The translations under genes and the position numbers were made by a program. From Rhabdochromatium marinum (lineage in GTDB: Bacteria; Pseudomonadota; Gammaproteobacteria; Chromatiales; Chromatiaceae), in assembly GCF_016583795.1 (NCBI RefSeq), contig NZ_NRRS01000009.1, positions 1 to 64,000 on the forward strand: 64,000 bases of DNA, read 5' to 3'. The stretch's first letter is position 1. Every line of letters begins with the position of its first letter. Shown piece after piece: positions 36,308-45,782 of the stretch. The notes beneath the pieces were generated by a model. The model worked only from the letters and a program-made list of their open reading frames with translations, did not search any database and was not told the DNA's origin.

Positions 36308-38020
36308 ATGGATAACATTTATTTCTCAATTCTGCGCCGCATGCGCACGCCTTTGCTGGCGCTGGTGGTGGTTTACAGTGTCGCGGTTTTGGGCCTAGTG
36401 CTGGTGCCGGGGCGCGATGCCGATGGCAATCCCTGGCATCTGGGGTTTTTTCATGCATTTTATTTCGTCAGCTACATGGCCACCACCATTGGCTTTGGCG
36501 AGTTGCCCCGGGAGTTTAGCGACGCGCAGCGGCTGTGGACGCTGTTTTGTATCTATGCCACAGTGACGGTGTGGATTTACTCGGTTGGCTCGCTCATTGC
36601 TCTGCTGCAGGATGACAGCCTGCAACGCGCGCTGGCCGAGCGGCGCTTCAGCGCCCGTGTCAAGCGTGTTCAAGGGCCCTTCTTTTTGATAATTGGCTAT
36701 GGCCAGACCGGACGCGATCTGGTGCGGGCACTGACCAGTGAGCGCATCCGCGCGGTGGTGATTGATGCCGATCGCGAACGCATTAATGGTCTGCGCCTGG
36801 AAAAACTGCGCGAATATGTCCCCTCTCTGCAGGCCGATGCCCAGCGTCCGGATGTGCTGCTAAGCGGCGGATTGCGGCGCCCAGGCTGTCGGGCGGTGCT
36901 GGCACTAACCTCCTCCAATGCGGTCAATCTTAAGGTGGCACTGGCCGCCAAGCTGTTGCATCCGGGGGTGACGGTGATTGGCCGGTCGGATTCCGATGAC
37001 ATCTCCGCCAACATGCTGTCCTTTAACACCAACCATGTGCTCAACCCCTTTGAAATCTTTGCGCTGCATCTGAAGTTGGCTCTGAGTGCGCACTGTCTGA
37101 CGATTCTCAACGATTGGCTCGGGGCTCTGCATGATGCGCAACTGGGCGAACCACGCAAGCCGCCAACCGAGGGGCGCTGGATTCTGTGCGGGTTTGGGCG
37201 CTTTGGTAAAGCGGTCTATCGGGATTTGACTGCACTGGGCTGCGAACTGATGGTGATTGAGGCGCGGCCTGAGCGCACTGGCACACCGCCGACGGCTTGG
37301 ATTCATGGACGCGGCACCGAGGCCGAAACCTTGGAGCAAGCCGGAATTGCTTCGGCGGTTGGCCTGATTGCCGGCACCGATGATGATGCCAACAATTTAT
37401 CCATTGTGATGACGGCACGGGCGCTGAACCCGGAGCTTTATGTGGTGGCGCGGGAGAATCATCTGGTCAACCAGGAGCTGTTCAAAGCCGTGGCGGCGGA
37501 CATTCGCATGCACCCGAGTCTGATTGTGGCCAATCGGGTGCGCACGCTGCTGCGCTTGCCTCTGTTGAGTGAATTTTTCACCCTCGCGCGGACACGAGAC
37601 GAGACCTGGGCCTGCGCCCTGGTCAGTCGCGTGGCGGCGATGATTCAGGATCGCGTGCCTGAGGTGTGGGAATATACCCTGGATCGCGATGGGGCCCCGG
37701 CCTTCCTGCATGCCGTTGCGCTTGGATTGCAGCCCACGCTGGGCACTCTGTTGACCGATCCGCGCGCAGTGGATCAGACCGTGTCGGCTATTGTGCTGCT
37801 GCATCAGCGTTCGGCGCAGCTTGATCTGTTGCCTGATCTGGAGACCCGGCTGCAACCCGGCGATCGGTTATTGCTCTGTGGCAGTACCAGGGCACGAGCG
37901 CGCATGCGTTGGAATCTGTTTGATCTGGACACCCTGAGCGCCGCACTGGGGCAAGCCCCGCAAGCCGGATTCCTGTGGCGTTTGGTCCAGCCCTATCTTC
38001 CGCCCCACTGGCGGATCTGA
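36308..38020 (+). CDS. potassium channel protein with two RCK (TrkA-N) domains
   Basis: A 570-residue two-helix ion channel. TM1 is residues 14-33 and TM2 about 75-100. The pore loop between them carries the selectivity filter TTIGFGEL (residues 59-66), a variant of TVGYG. The first RCK domain starts FFLIIGYGQTGRDLVRAL (near 125) and the second GRWILCGFGRFGKAVYRDL (near 288), each with a nucleotide-binding Rossmann loop. The tail has TrkA-C-like segments. It should pass K+ under control of a bound nucleotide or ion. Its upstream neighbour is the DUF6394 protein. Confidence 0.93.
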   Translation: MDNIYFSILRRMRTPLLALVVVYSVAVLGLVLVPGRDADGNPWHLGFFHAFYFVSYMATTIGFGELPREFSDAQRLWTLFCIYATVTVWIYSVGSLIALLQDDSLQRALAERRFSARVKRVQGPFFLIIGYGQTGRDLVRALTSERIRAVVIDADRERINGLRLEKLREYVPSLQADAQRPDVLLSGGLRRPGCRAVLALTSSNAVNLKVALAAKLLHPGVTVIGRSDSDDISANMLSFNTNHVLNPFEIFALHLKLALSAHCLTILNDWLGALHDAQLGEPRKPPTEGRWILCGFGRFGKAVYRDLTALGCELMVIEARPERTGTPPTAWIHGRGTEAETLEQAGIASAVGLIAGTDDDANNLSIVMTARALNPELYVVARENHLVNQELFKAVAADIRMHPSLIVANRVRTLLRLPLLSEFFTLARTRDETWACALVSRVAAMIQDRVPEVWEYTLDRDGAPAFLHAVALGLQPTLGTLLTDPRAVDQTVSAIVLLHQRSAQLDLLPDLETRLQPGDRLLLCGSTRARARMRWNLFDLDTLSAALGQAPQAGFLWRLVQPYLPPHWRI

Positions 38021-38065
38021 ACCGGCGCGCAGCGCGCCATCACGCTTGCAAAGGGGGATACCGAT

Positions 38066-38662
38066 ATGACTGTGCTGATCAATCGGCTGACGCGGGATCA
38101 CCGCCGTTTTGGGCGTATCATGACGCTGCTTGACGCCCTGGTTGCGCGTTTTCATGGTGGCGATGAGCCCAATTATGAGTTGATGTGCGAAATGCTGGAA
38201 TATGTCGTTGATTATGCCGATCAAGTACATCATCCCAGTGAGGAGCTGCTGTTTGCGCGCCTGACCGAGGTTCTGCAAACCGCTGAACATGAGCCACGGG
38301 CTGACGCCGTCGCCCTGACTGCGGTGGTGAACGAATGTCGGGCACAGCATCAGCGGCTGCAGGAAATGAATCATGCTTTTCGGGATGCGCTGGAGGGGAT
38401 TGTGCAGGGTGAGGTGTTGTCGCGCGATGCTGTGGCCGAACAGGGACGTGCCATGATTGGCTTGTTGCGCACGCATTGTGCTGATGAGGAAACGCGGCTC
38501 TTTCCGGTTGCGCGCGACCTGCTGTCTACGCAGGATTGGGCACAGCTGGAGCAACAGGCGCCAAATGCGACCGATCCGGTCTTCGGTCAACTCGATCCGC
38601 TGCGTTTCCAAACGCTCTATGATCACCTGAAAGACGAACTCGACACCGAGGATGCCGAATGA
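38066..38662 (+). CDS. hemerythrin-like (HHE) domain protein
   Basis: A 198-residue four-helix protein with di-iron ligand motifs of the HHE family: RDHRRFGRI (near residue 11), DQVHHPSEELLF (near 55), ECRAQHQRLQEM, and RTHCADEETRLFP (near 136). Such proteins bind O2 or NO or store iron. Its last four bases overlap the hemH start (ATGA), so it is translationally coupled to ferrochelatase. A link to iron delivery or protection of heme synthesis is inferred from that position. Confidence 0.9.
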   Translation: MTVLINRLTRDHRRFGRIMTLLDALVARFHGGDEPNYELMCEMLEYVVDYADQVHHPSEELLFARLTEVLQTAEHEPRADAVALTAVVNECRAQHQRLQEMNHAFRDALEGIVQGEVLSRDAVAEQGRAMIGLLRTHCADEETRLFPVARDLLSTQDWAQLEQQAPNATDPVFGQLDPLRFQTLYDHLKDELDTEDAE

Positions 38663-39750
38663 AATACAAGAATGTGGTCGATTTTCAGCATGGCTTGCCC
38701 GAAAAACTCGGCGTGCTCATGCTGAATCTTGGCACCCCGGATGCTCCCACGCCGAGTGCAGTGCGGCGCTATCTAGCCGAGTTTTTGAACGATCCGCGTG
38801 TGGTCGAGATGCCGCGTCCGCTGTGGTGGTTCATTCTCCATGGGGTGATTCTGCGGGTACGCCCGGCGCGCTCCGCGCGTGCCTATCAGGCCGTGTGGAC
38901 AGATCGCGGCTCACCGCTGCTTGACATCGCCCGGCGCCAGGCGGATGGCTTGCGCGAGCGTCTGACGCAACGCGTCGGTGAGAACCTGAGGGTCGAGCTT
39001 GGCATGCGCTATGGGCAACCATCGGTGTCCCAGGCGTTGGATCGGCTCAAGGCGGAGAATGTTCGCCGTTTGCTGGTGTTACCCCTCTATCCGCAGTACT
39101 CAGGCACCACCACTGCCTCTACCTTCGATGCCGTTACCGATGAGCTGAGCACCTGGCGCTGGTTGCCGGAGTTGCGTTTCGTCAATCACTATCACGACGA
39201 TCCGGCCTATATCGACGCTCTGGCCGCCAGCATTCGTGAGTTCTGGGCCGAGCGCGGCCAGCCGGATCAATTGCTGTTTACCTTTCACGGCATACCCAAG
39301 CGCTACTTCGCCGCTGGTGATCCCTATCACTGCCATTGCCATAAAACCGCCCGCATGGTGGCCGATACCCTGGGACTGGATGAATCGCGCTGGCTGGTGT
39401 CCTTTCAGTCGCGGGTGGGACGCGATGAGTGGCTTCAGCCCTACACGGACGAAACACTCACGCTGTGGGGGCGTGATGGAGTCAAAAGTGTGCATGTCAT
39501 TGCTCCGGGCTTTTCAGCTGATTGTCTGGAGACCCTGGAGGAGATCAAGGTCGAAAACCGGCGCTATTTCCTGGAGGCCGGCGGGGAGTCCTACGAGTAC
39601 ATCCCCTGTCTCAATGACGCCCCGGCGCATTTGGACATGCTCGCCGGCCTGGTCGCGCGCCACACCTGCGGTTGGCCGGACATGCAGGCCGGTCAGGGTG
39701 CCGTCTGTCCGCATCAGCAGCATCTGGCGCTAGCGGTGGGGCAGGAATAA
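38659..39750 (+). CDS. hemH: ferrochelatase
   Basis: HemH inserts Fe(II) into protoporphyrin IX. The 363-residue protein has KLGVLMLNLGTPDAPTP near the N-terminus, LPLYPQYSGTTTAS, the metal-site histidine in LLFTFHGIPKRYF (near residue 210), and VSFQSRVGRDEWLQPYT. The catalytic glutamate region is VIAPGFSADCLETLEE, followed by ENRRYFLEAGG. It overlaps the hemerythrin gene by four bases. In a phototroph it stands at the branch between heme and bacteriochlorophyll. Confidence 0.96.
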   Translation: MKYKNVVDFQHGLPEKLGVLMLNLGTPDAPTPSAVRRYLAEFLNDPRVVEMPRPLWWFILHGVILRVRPARSARAYQAVWTDRGSPLLDIARRQADGLRERLTQRVGENLRVELGMRYGQPSVSQALDRLKAENVRRLLVLPLYPQYSGTTTASTFDAVTDELSTWRWLPELRFVNHYHDDPAYIDALAASIREFWAERGQPDQLLFTFHGIPKRYFAAGDPYHCHCHKTARMVADTLGLDESRWLVSFQSRVGRDEWLQPYTDETLTLWGRDGVKSVHVIAPGFSADCLETLEEIKVENRRYFLEAGGESYEYIPCLNDAPAHLDMLAGLVARHTCGWPDMQAGQGAVCPHQQHLALAVGQE

Positions 39751-39775
39751 TTCTTTACAGTGACAGAGGCGGGCC

Positions 39776-41608
39776 ATGAGATCAGACCCGATCCAGACAG
39801 CCCCGTTGCTGGAGGACAGGTTGCCGCCGGACGCGGCGCCGTTCAGCGAGGATTGCAAGCTGACGCTGGAACGGCTGGCCGCGGATCTGCTCGCCGACGG
39901 TGTGATTTTGCCGCAGACGGCCGATGATCTGTTGCAGCCTGGCACAGGTGCTGAGGACCAGGCCCGGCATCCGCTGGAGCGCATTGCCGCGCAACAACTG
40001 ATCGAGGCCCGGGCGCCGTACCGACGCCTGGATCTGGAAGTGCTGACGGCCTGGCTGGCGCAGCATTGTGGCTTGCCCTATCTGCACATTGATCCGCTGA
40101 AGATTGATGTGACCAATATCGGTGAGCTGACCACCATCGCCTATGCGACCTGGAACCAAATCCTGCCCATTGCCTTGACGCCCGAGAAGGCCGTGTTCGC
40201 CACCTGCGAGCCTTATCTAACCGGCTGGATGCACGAATTACAGCAAGTGCTCAAGTGCCGTATCGAGCGGGTCGTGGCCAATCCGCGCGATATTGACCGC
40301 TTTCGCCGCGAGTTCTTTGGGGTCTCGACTTCCATGCGCGGCGCCCGCTCCAGACATCAAAAACAGCCGGTCGATCTGCACAATCTCGAAGCTCTGGTGG
40401 AGCTCGGCCGTTCGAGTGCTCTGGAAGCCAGTGATAGTCATATTGTGCATCTTGTTGACTGGCTGCTGCAATATGCCTTCGAGCAGCGGGCCAGTGATAT
40501 TCATCTTGAGCCACGCCGCGAGGCCGGTCAGGTGCGTTTTCGCATTGATGGCGTTATGCACCAGGTCTGTCCGTTTCCTGCGGCCGTTATGAAGGCCGTG
40601 ACCAGTCGCATCAAGATCCTGGGGCGCATGGATGTGGCCGAGAAACGGCGTCCGCAGGATGGGCGTATTAAAACCCGCACCCAGGACGGACTGGAAGTCG
40701 AGATGCGGCTGTCCACCATGCCAACCGCCTTTGGCGAGAAACTGGTCATGCGCATCTTCAATCCAGAAGCCTTGCAGGAAGACCTGAGCGCTCTCGGCTT
40801 TGAACCCGAGGAAAAGGCGGTGTGGCAGCGCATGATCGGACAGCCGCACGGCATCATTCTGGTGACCGGGCCGACCGGGTCGGGCAAGACGACCACCCTG
40901 TATTCGACCCTGACCCGCCTGGCTACACCGGAGATTAATGTGTGTACCATTGAGGATCCGATCGAAAATCTGGTGCCGGCGCTCAATCAGATGCAGGTCA
41001 ATCATGGCATCGGACTCGGTTTTGCCAGCGGTGTGCGTACCCTGTTGCGTCAGGATCCGGATGTCATCATGGTCGGCGAGATCCGCGATCTGGAAACCGC
41101 CGAGATGGCGGTGCAGGCGGCGCTGACCGGACATTTGGTACTTTCGACCCTGCATACCAACGATGCCCCATCCGCCATTACCCGGCTGCTGGATCTTGGC
41201 GTGCCGCATTATTTGATCAATGCCACCCTGCTTGGTGTGCTGGCGCAGCGCCTGGTACGCACGCTCTGTCCCTACTGCAAGACACCCCAACCCCTTGATC
41301 CCACGCTGTGGGAATCCTTGATCCGCCCCTGGTCATTCCCGACGCCGGCCGGGATGCAGGTGTCCGCAGGATGCGAAGCCTGCCGCCAGACAGGTTATCT
41401 GGGGCGCACCGGACTCTATGAGCTGTTGACGCTAACCCCGGGCATTCGCGAGCTGATCCGTGGTGCTCTCGACGAGCCCGCCCTGCGCGCCCGCGTCTAT
41501 CAGGAAGGCATGCGGCCATTACGTCTCAGTGCAGCCCGTAAGGTGGCTGACGGCCTGACCAGTGTTGATGAAGTCTTGCGCGTGCTGCCGGCGGCACGGG
41601 AGCTTTGA
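39776..41608 (+). CDS. GspE/PilB-family secretion ATPase
   Basis: A 610-residue cytoplasmic ATPase of the type II secretion/type IV pilus class. An N-terminal GspE_N-like domain (residues 60-180) is followed by the ATPase core: Walker A GPTGSGKTTTLYSTL (near 365), Asp box DPIENLVPALNQMQVN, Walker B LLRQDPDVIMVGEIRD and the His box LVLSTLHTNDAPSAITRL. A tetracysteine zinc motif (CPYC near 505 and CEAC near 540) and an RTGLYELL segment follow, as in PilB and GspE. No other gsp or pil genes are near, so the apparatus it serves is not identifiable. It starts 25 bases after hemH. Confidence 0.9.
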   Translation: MRSDPIQTAPLLEDRLPPDAAPFSEDCKLTLERLAADLLADGVILPQTADDLLQPGTGAEDQARHPLERIAAQQLIEARAPYRRLDLEVLTAWLAQHCGLPYLHIDPLKIDVTNIGELTTIAYATWNQILPIALTPEKAVFATCEPYLTGWMHELQQVLKCRIERVVANPRDIDRFRREFFGVSTSMRGARSRHQKQPVDLHNLEALVELGRSSALEASDSHIVHLVDWLLQYAFEQRASDIHLEPRREAGQVRFRIDGVMHQVCPFPAAVMKAVTSRIKILGRMDVAEKRRPQDGRIKTRTQDGLEVEMRLSTMPTAFGEKLVMRIFNPEALQEDLSALGFEPEEKAVWQRMIGQPHGIILVTGPTGSGKTTTLYSTLTRLATPEINVCTIEDPIENLVPALNQMQVNHGIGLGFASGVRTLLRQDPDVIMVGEIRDLETAEMAVQAALTGHLVLSTLHTNDAPSAITRLLDLGVPHYLINATLLGVLAQRLVRTLCPYCKTPQPLDPTLWESLIRPWSFPTPAGMQVSAGCEACRQTGYLGRTGLYELLTLTPGIRELIRGALDEPALRARVYQEGMRPLRLSAARKVADGLTSVDEVLRVLPAAREL

Positions 41609-41682
41609 TGGGGTAGGTTTGGAAAATCCCGCCGGCAACCACATCTAGGCTCGCAATAGTCTAAAGAAGTGAGCACAATACG

Positions 41683-42102
41683 ATGGAAAACTCTCCGCGT
41701 CCGACTGATCTTCAACTGCACACGCTGTCCCGAGTGCTGGAGCTGCACTATGACGACGGTGCCCATTTTCGCCTGCCGTGCGAATATTTGCGCGTCTACT
41801 CGCCTTCAGCCGAGGTACGTGGCCATACCCCGGATCAGGCTAAGCTGCAAATCGGCAAGGAACAGGTCAATATCACCAATCTAGAACCCGTTGGCAATTA
41901 TGCGGTGAAGATTTTCTTCGACGATGGGCACAAGTCCGGGCTGTTTGACTGGGGCTATCTCTACAAACTTGGTCGGGGCTGGCAGCCGCTGTGGCAGGAT
42001 TACTTGCAGCGGCTGCGCGATGCCGGGCGCTCACGTAGTGGGGAGGATCCCTTCAATCAGCTCCAGGCACGTGGTGAAGCCCCGTCAGAACGGCCTGTTT
42101 AG
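41683..42102 (+). CDS. DUF971 (gamma-butyrobetaine hydroxylase-like N-terminal) protein
   Basis: A 139-residue protein with the DUF971 pattern: [57 protein letters not shown] and [12 protein letters not shown]. This small domain often stands alone or fused to Mrp/ApbC-type Fe-S carriers and its function is not settled. The C-terminal 30 residues are polar and variable. Its stop overlaps that of the convergent argG by four bases. It begins 74 bases after the GspE-type gene. Confidence 0.92.
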   Translation: MENSPRPTDLQLHTLSRVLELHYDDGAHFRLPCEYLRVYSPSAEVRGHTPDQAKLQIGKEQVNITNLEPVGNYAVKIFFDDGHKSGLFDWGYLYKLGRGWQPLWQDYLQRLRDAGRSRSGEDPFNQLQARGEAPSERPV

Positions 42103-43322
42103 AGTCGCCCCTTGCGTCCGGCCACTCGCAGCCGTAGCGCATTGAGGCGGATAAAGCCGGTGGCGTCGCCCTGATCATAGGCGCCGGCGTCTTCTTCGAA
42201 GGTGGCAATGCTGGCGTCGAACAGGCTGTCGCTGGCTGAGCGCCGGCCAGTGACCAGCACATTGCCCTTGTAGAGCTTCAGGCGCACTTCGCCATTGACC
42301 ACTGCCTGAGTCTGGTCGATAGCCGCTTGCAGCATGCTGCGCTCGGGGCTGAACCAGTAGCCGTTGTAGACCAGGCTGGCATAGCGCGGCATCAGCTCAT
42401 CTTTCAGATGCGCGGCCTCGCGATCCAGGGTCAGGGATTCCATCGCCCGATGCGCCTTGAGCATGATGGTGCCGCCGGGGGTTTCATAACAGCCGCGCGA
42501 TTTCATGCCGACATAGCGGTTCTCGACAATGTCGGCGCGGCCGATGCCGTGCATACCGCCGATGCGGTTCAGCTCAGTGAGCACCTCGGCTGGGCTCATC
42601 GGCTGGTTATCAATGGCAACGATATCGCCGCGTTCAAAGCGCAGCGTGATCTCCTGGGGTTGGTCGGGGGCCTGCTGCGGATCGCAGGTCCAGCGCCACA
42701 TGTCCGCACCGGGTTCGACCCAGGGATCTTCCAGGTCATAGCCTTCGTAGGAAATGTGCAGCAGATTGGCGTCCATGGAGTAGGGCGATTTGGTGCCGTC
42801 GCGCTTCATCTCCACCGGAATGCCGTGCTGCTCGGCATAGGCCAGCAGCTTCTCGCGTGAGAGCAGATCCCATTCGCGCCACGGGGCAATGATCTGAATC
42901 TCCGGATTCAGTCCATAAGCTCCCAGCTCAAAGCGTACCTGATCGTTACCCTTGCCGGTGGCGCCGTGCGAGATGGCATCGGCGCCGGTCTCGCGCGCGA
43001 TTTCGACTAAACGCTTGGCGATCAGCGGGCGGGCAATGGAGGTGCCGAGTAGATATTCACCCTCATAGAGGGCATTGGCGCGGAACATTGGATAGACGAA
43101 ATCGCGCACAAATTCCTCGCGCAGATCGTCGATATAGATCTCCTTGACTCCGGCGGCCCGGGCCTTGGCGCGCGCCGGCTCGACTTCCTCGCCCTGGCCG
43201 ACGTCTGCGGTGAAGGTGACCACCTCACAGCCATACTCCTGCTGGAGCCATTTGAGGATGACAGAGGTGTCGAGTCCGCCGGAGTAGGCGAGTACGACTT
43301 TGTTGATCTGGGGTGTGGACAT
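42099..43322 (-). CDS. argG: argininosuccinate synthase
   Basis: ArgG joins citrulline and aspartate using ATP. The 407-residue protein has the P-loop-like [19 protein letters not shown] at the N-terminus, [16 protein letters not shown], the citrulline/aspartate region [17 protein letters not shown] and the signature [20 protein letters not shown]. It is the short bacterial type. The ATG at 43322 has GGGAG upstream. The 244 bases between argG and the divergent phosphoketolase-like gene should hold both promoters; I see no ARG-box that I would trust. Confidence 0.96.
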   Translation of the reverse strand: MSTPQINKVVLAYSGGLDTSVILKWLQQEYGCEVVTFTADVGQGEEVEPARAKARAAGVKEIYIDDLREEFVRDFVYPMFRANALYEGEYLLGTSIARPLIAKRLVEIARETGADAISHGATGKGNDQVRFELGAYGLNPEIQIIAPWREWDLLSREKLLAYAEQHGIPVEMKRDGTKSPYSMDANLLHISYEGYDLEDPWVEPGADMWRWTCDPQQAPDQPQEITLRFERGDIVAIDNQPMSPAEVLTELNRIGGMHGIGRADIVENRYVGMKSRGCYETPGGTIMLKAHRAMESLTLDREAAHLKDELMPRYASLVYNGYWFSPERSMLQAAIDQTQAVVNGEVRLKLYKGNVLVTGRRSASDSLFDASIATFEEDAGAYDQGDATGFIRLNALRLRVAGRKGRL

Positions 43323-43566
43323 GACGAGACTCCCTGAAAGTTATCTGAGGAATGTTATCGAGCGAACGATTGGCTGGCATTATCGCATGCCGCCGCCTTG
43401 TATGGCTGATGCGGCAGCATCGCTGGAGGCTGTGACTCGCAAATGTTGATGGCGCAGCTAGGCCATTGCGAAATCGCATTCCTGTCCGCACCTTGGCTGG
43501 ATACTTGAGTGGTCATTGTCTCCAGTGGCCGGCTGTTGTCTGCTACCGCCAGGGTTCCTTAGTCTC

Positions 43567-45780
43567 ATGAATACATCGTCTTCAGGCGCATCCGCCTCGC
43601 TCCCCGCCTTTTGTGAAGGCCTGCTGCACTTCGGGGCACTGCCGCCTCACCACGCCGAACTGGGCCAGCAGCCGGTGCTTGCGCAGGGGCAGAATGGGCT
43701 GGACGAGATCAACCCGGCGGCGGTCTATCAAACTCGTCTGGTCGCCGATGCGCTGCGCTACACCACCCTGCAACTGTGCGCTTCCAAAGAGTCCGGTCAT
43801 CCCGGTGGCTTTGCCAGTGCCGCCGATGCGGTCGCGGCTTTGACCCTGCTGGGGCACACCAACCTGATTACTGAAGTTGGCCATCACGCCCCCGGTTTCT
43901 ACAGCGCCATCTTCCTGGATGGTTCGCTGGAGGCCATGGGCATCACCACGATGACCGAGCTACAACAGCGTTTTCGCGAACACGACGGGCTGCTTGGGCA
44001 TCTGTCCGGGGCCATGCCGGGTCTGCTCGCCCCTGCCGGACCGCTCGGGCAGGGGCAGCATTTCGCCATGGCCGGGGCCTATCTCAACCGTGAGAAGTTG
44101 TTCCCGGTCACCATTGGCGACGGCGGCCTGGGCGAGCCCTATGTGCTCTCGGCAATGAAGCATTTTCACACCAGCTATCCGGCGGTGACCAACTTCCTGC
44201 CGGTGCTGATCTGGAATGGCTTCAGCCAGGAGCATCACTCAATGGTCTCGCGTATGAGCAATGCGCAGATGGTCAATCTGTGGCAGGCGCATGATTTTGC
44301 GCGGGTGATCCTGATTGATGCCAAGGACTTCGACGATGCCGGTCAGCCGGGGGATTATGTTGACAGCACCCGATTCAGCGACCGCGCGCGCGATGCCTTC
44401 ACCCAGGCGCTGCTGGCGGGGATGCAGGAGGCCGCCGATTCGGCCCTGAACGGCACCCTGACGGCGGTGATCGTCAAACAGCTCAAGGGCGCCGGTGTGC
44501 ATGTGCAGGGCGCCAAGTCGCACAACCTCTACCCCGGCGATACGGTGGAAAAACCGGCGATTGCTGCCGCGCTGCAACGCCTGGCGCTGGCACCCGAAGC
44601 CTGGGCGCTGGTACGCACCCTGATGCAGCGTGCTGGCGGCGGGCCAGCCGGTAAGACGGTGGTGACCGAGTTTGAGCGCCCATTGACGGACATTGGCACT
44701 CTGCCAACCCAGGCATTCCCGCTCGGCGAGAAAGCTGTGCCGGCCAGCGCCCTGGCGGCCATGGTGGCCGAACTGGGGCGGCGCGATCCCGAATTCGTAG
44801 TCACCAATGCCGATGGCAACGAAGCCTCGGCCATGAAGGCGATCAACGAGGCGCTCAAGATCCGCCATCCCACTGAGGATGCGCTCTACAACCAAGCCCC
44901 CGGTGGCCAGGTCTATGAGCCGCTGAGTGAGGACGCCTGCGCTGGCTTCGCCGCCGGATTGGCGCTGTTTGGCGGGCGCTCGCTGTGGCTGTCCTATGAG
45001 AGCTTCGCCATCAATGGCTGGCCGATTGTGCAGACTGTCGGCCAGGCGATGGCTGAGTTGCGCCGCAAAACCCCGGCGGTGATTACCATGTTCACTGCCG
45101 GCGCTCTGGAGCAGGGGCGCAATGGCTGGACCCATCAGCGCCCGGAACTGGAGAACTATATCGCTGGGCAGCAGCGCAATGGCAATGTGTATCTGCTTTA
45201 TCCAGCCGATGCCAACATGCTGCAAGCCGCTTATGGCTGGGCGCTGGAACAGTCCAACAAATGCATCAGCCTGATCGCCAGCAAGTCGCCGCTGCCAGTT
45301 TACAGCACGCCCGAGCAGGCACGAACCGCCGTCGAGCAGGGTGCGATGACGCTCTACGAAAGCCCCGCTGGCACCGGCCAGACCATCGTCTTTGCCGTCA
45401 CCGGCGACATGGTCTATCTGCCGGTATTCGCGGCCAAGGATGCACTCGAAGCCGCCGGGCACCGGGTGCGTATCGTTGCGGTGGTCAACCCACGCCGCTT
45501 GTTCCGCTCGCAGGATGTCGCCTGGTCGCACAGTGCCGAGCCGGATGCGACCTTTATGGATGACGCTCAATTTGCTGAACACTTCAACGGCGATGTGCTG
45601 CTTGGCGTCAGTGGCGGTGGCACTCTGGCACTAGAGCCGGTGTTGCTGCGCGCGCGCGCAGCAGCGCGGGATCTGATCGGCTGGCAGCGTGGGGAGACCA
45701 CCGCCAGCCCGGCGGAGATCATGGCCTACAACGGCCTCAGTGGCACGGCCCTGGCCGAGCGGACCCTGGCTTTGTTGTGA
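43567..45780 (+). CDS. phosphoketolase/transketolase-like TPP-dependent enzyme
   Basis: A 737-residue two-domain thiamine-diphosphate enzyme. The N-terminal half has ESGHPGGFASAADAV, GPLGQGQHFAMAGAYLNRE and the TPP/metal motif TIGDGGLGEP ending at the Asn of LIWNGFSQ. The C-terminal half has the cofactor-activating Glu in VYEPLSEDACAGF, then GGRSLWLSYESFAI, NGWTHQRPELENYI, VYLLYPADANMLQAAY and CISLIASKSPLP. The order and spacing follow xylulose-5-P/fructose-6-P phosphoketolases, but the GDGEAE-type motif reads GDGGLGE and similarity is distant. It should cleave or transfer a two-carbon ketol unit; donor and acceptor are unknown. It heads an operon with a DUF1537 kinase (2-base gap) and glcDEF. 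The ATG at 43567 has no strong ribosome site. Confidence 0.8.
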   Translation: MNTSSSGASASLPAFCEGLLHFGALPPHHAELGQQPVLAQGQNGLDEINPAAVYQTRLVADALRYTTLQLCASKESGHPGGFASAADAVAALTLLGHTNLITEVGHHAPGFYSAIFLDGSLEAMGITTMTELQQRFREHDGLLGHLSGAMPGLLAPAGPLGQGQHFAMAGAYLNREKLFPVTIGDGGLGEPYVLSAMKHFHTSYPAVTNFLPVLIWNGFSQEHHSMVSRMSNAQMVNLWQAHDFARVILIDAKDFDDAGQPGDYVDSTRFSDRARDAFTQALLAGMQEAADSALNGTLTAVIVKQLKGAGVHVQGAKSHNLYPGDTVEKPAIAAALQRLALAPEAWALVRTLMQRAGGGPAGKTVVTEFERPLTDIGTLPTQAFPLGEKAVPASALAAMVAELGRRDPEFVVTNADGNEASAMKAINEALKIRHPTEDALYNQAPGGQVYEPLSEDACAGFAAGLALFGGRSLWLSYESFAINGWPIVQTVGQAMAELRRKTPAVITMFTAGALEQGRNGWTHQRPELENYIAGQQRNGNVYLLYPADANMLQAAYGWALEQSNKCISLIASKSPLPVYSTPEQARTAVEQGAMTLYESPAGTGQTIVFAVTGDMVYLPVFAAKDALEAAGHRVRIVAVVNPRRLFRSQDVAWSHSAEPDATFMDDAQFAEHFNGDVLLGVSGGGTLALEPVLLRARAAARDLIGWQRGETTASPAEIMAYNGLSGTALAERTLALL

Positions 45781-45782
45781 CC

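Noticed and set aside
44239-45582. 447-codon open frame antisense to the phosphoketolase-like gene
   Set aside because: The + strand product has ordered TPP-enzyme motifs; the antisense product has none.
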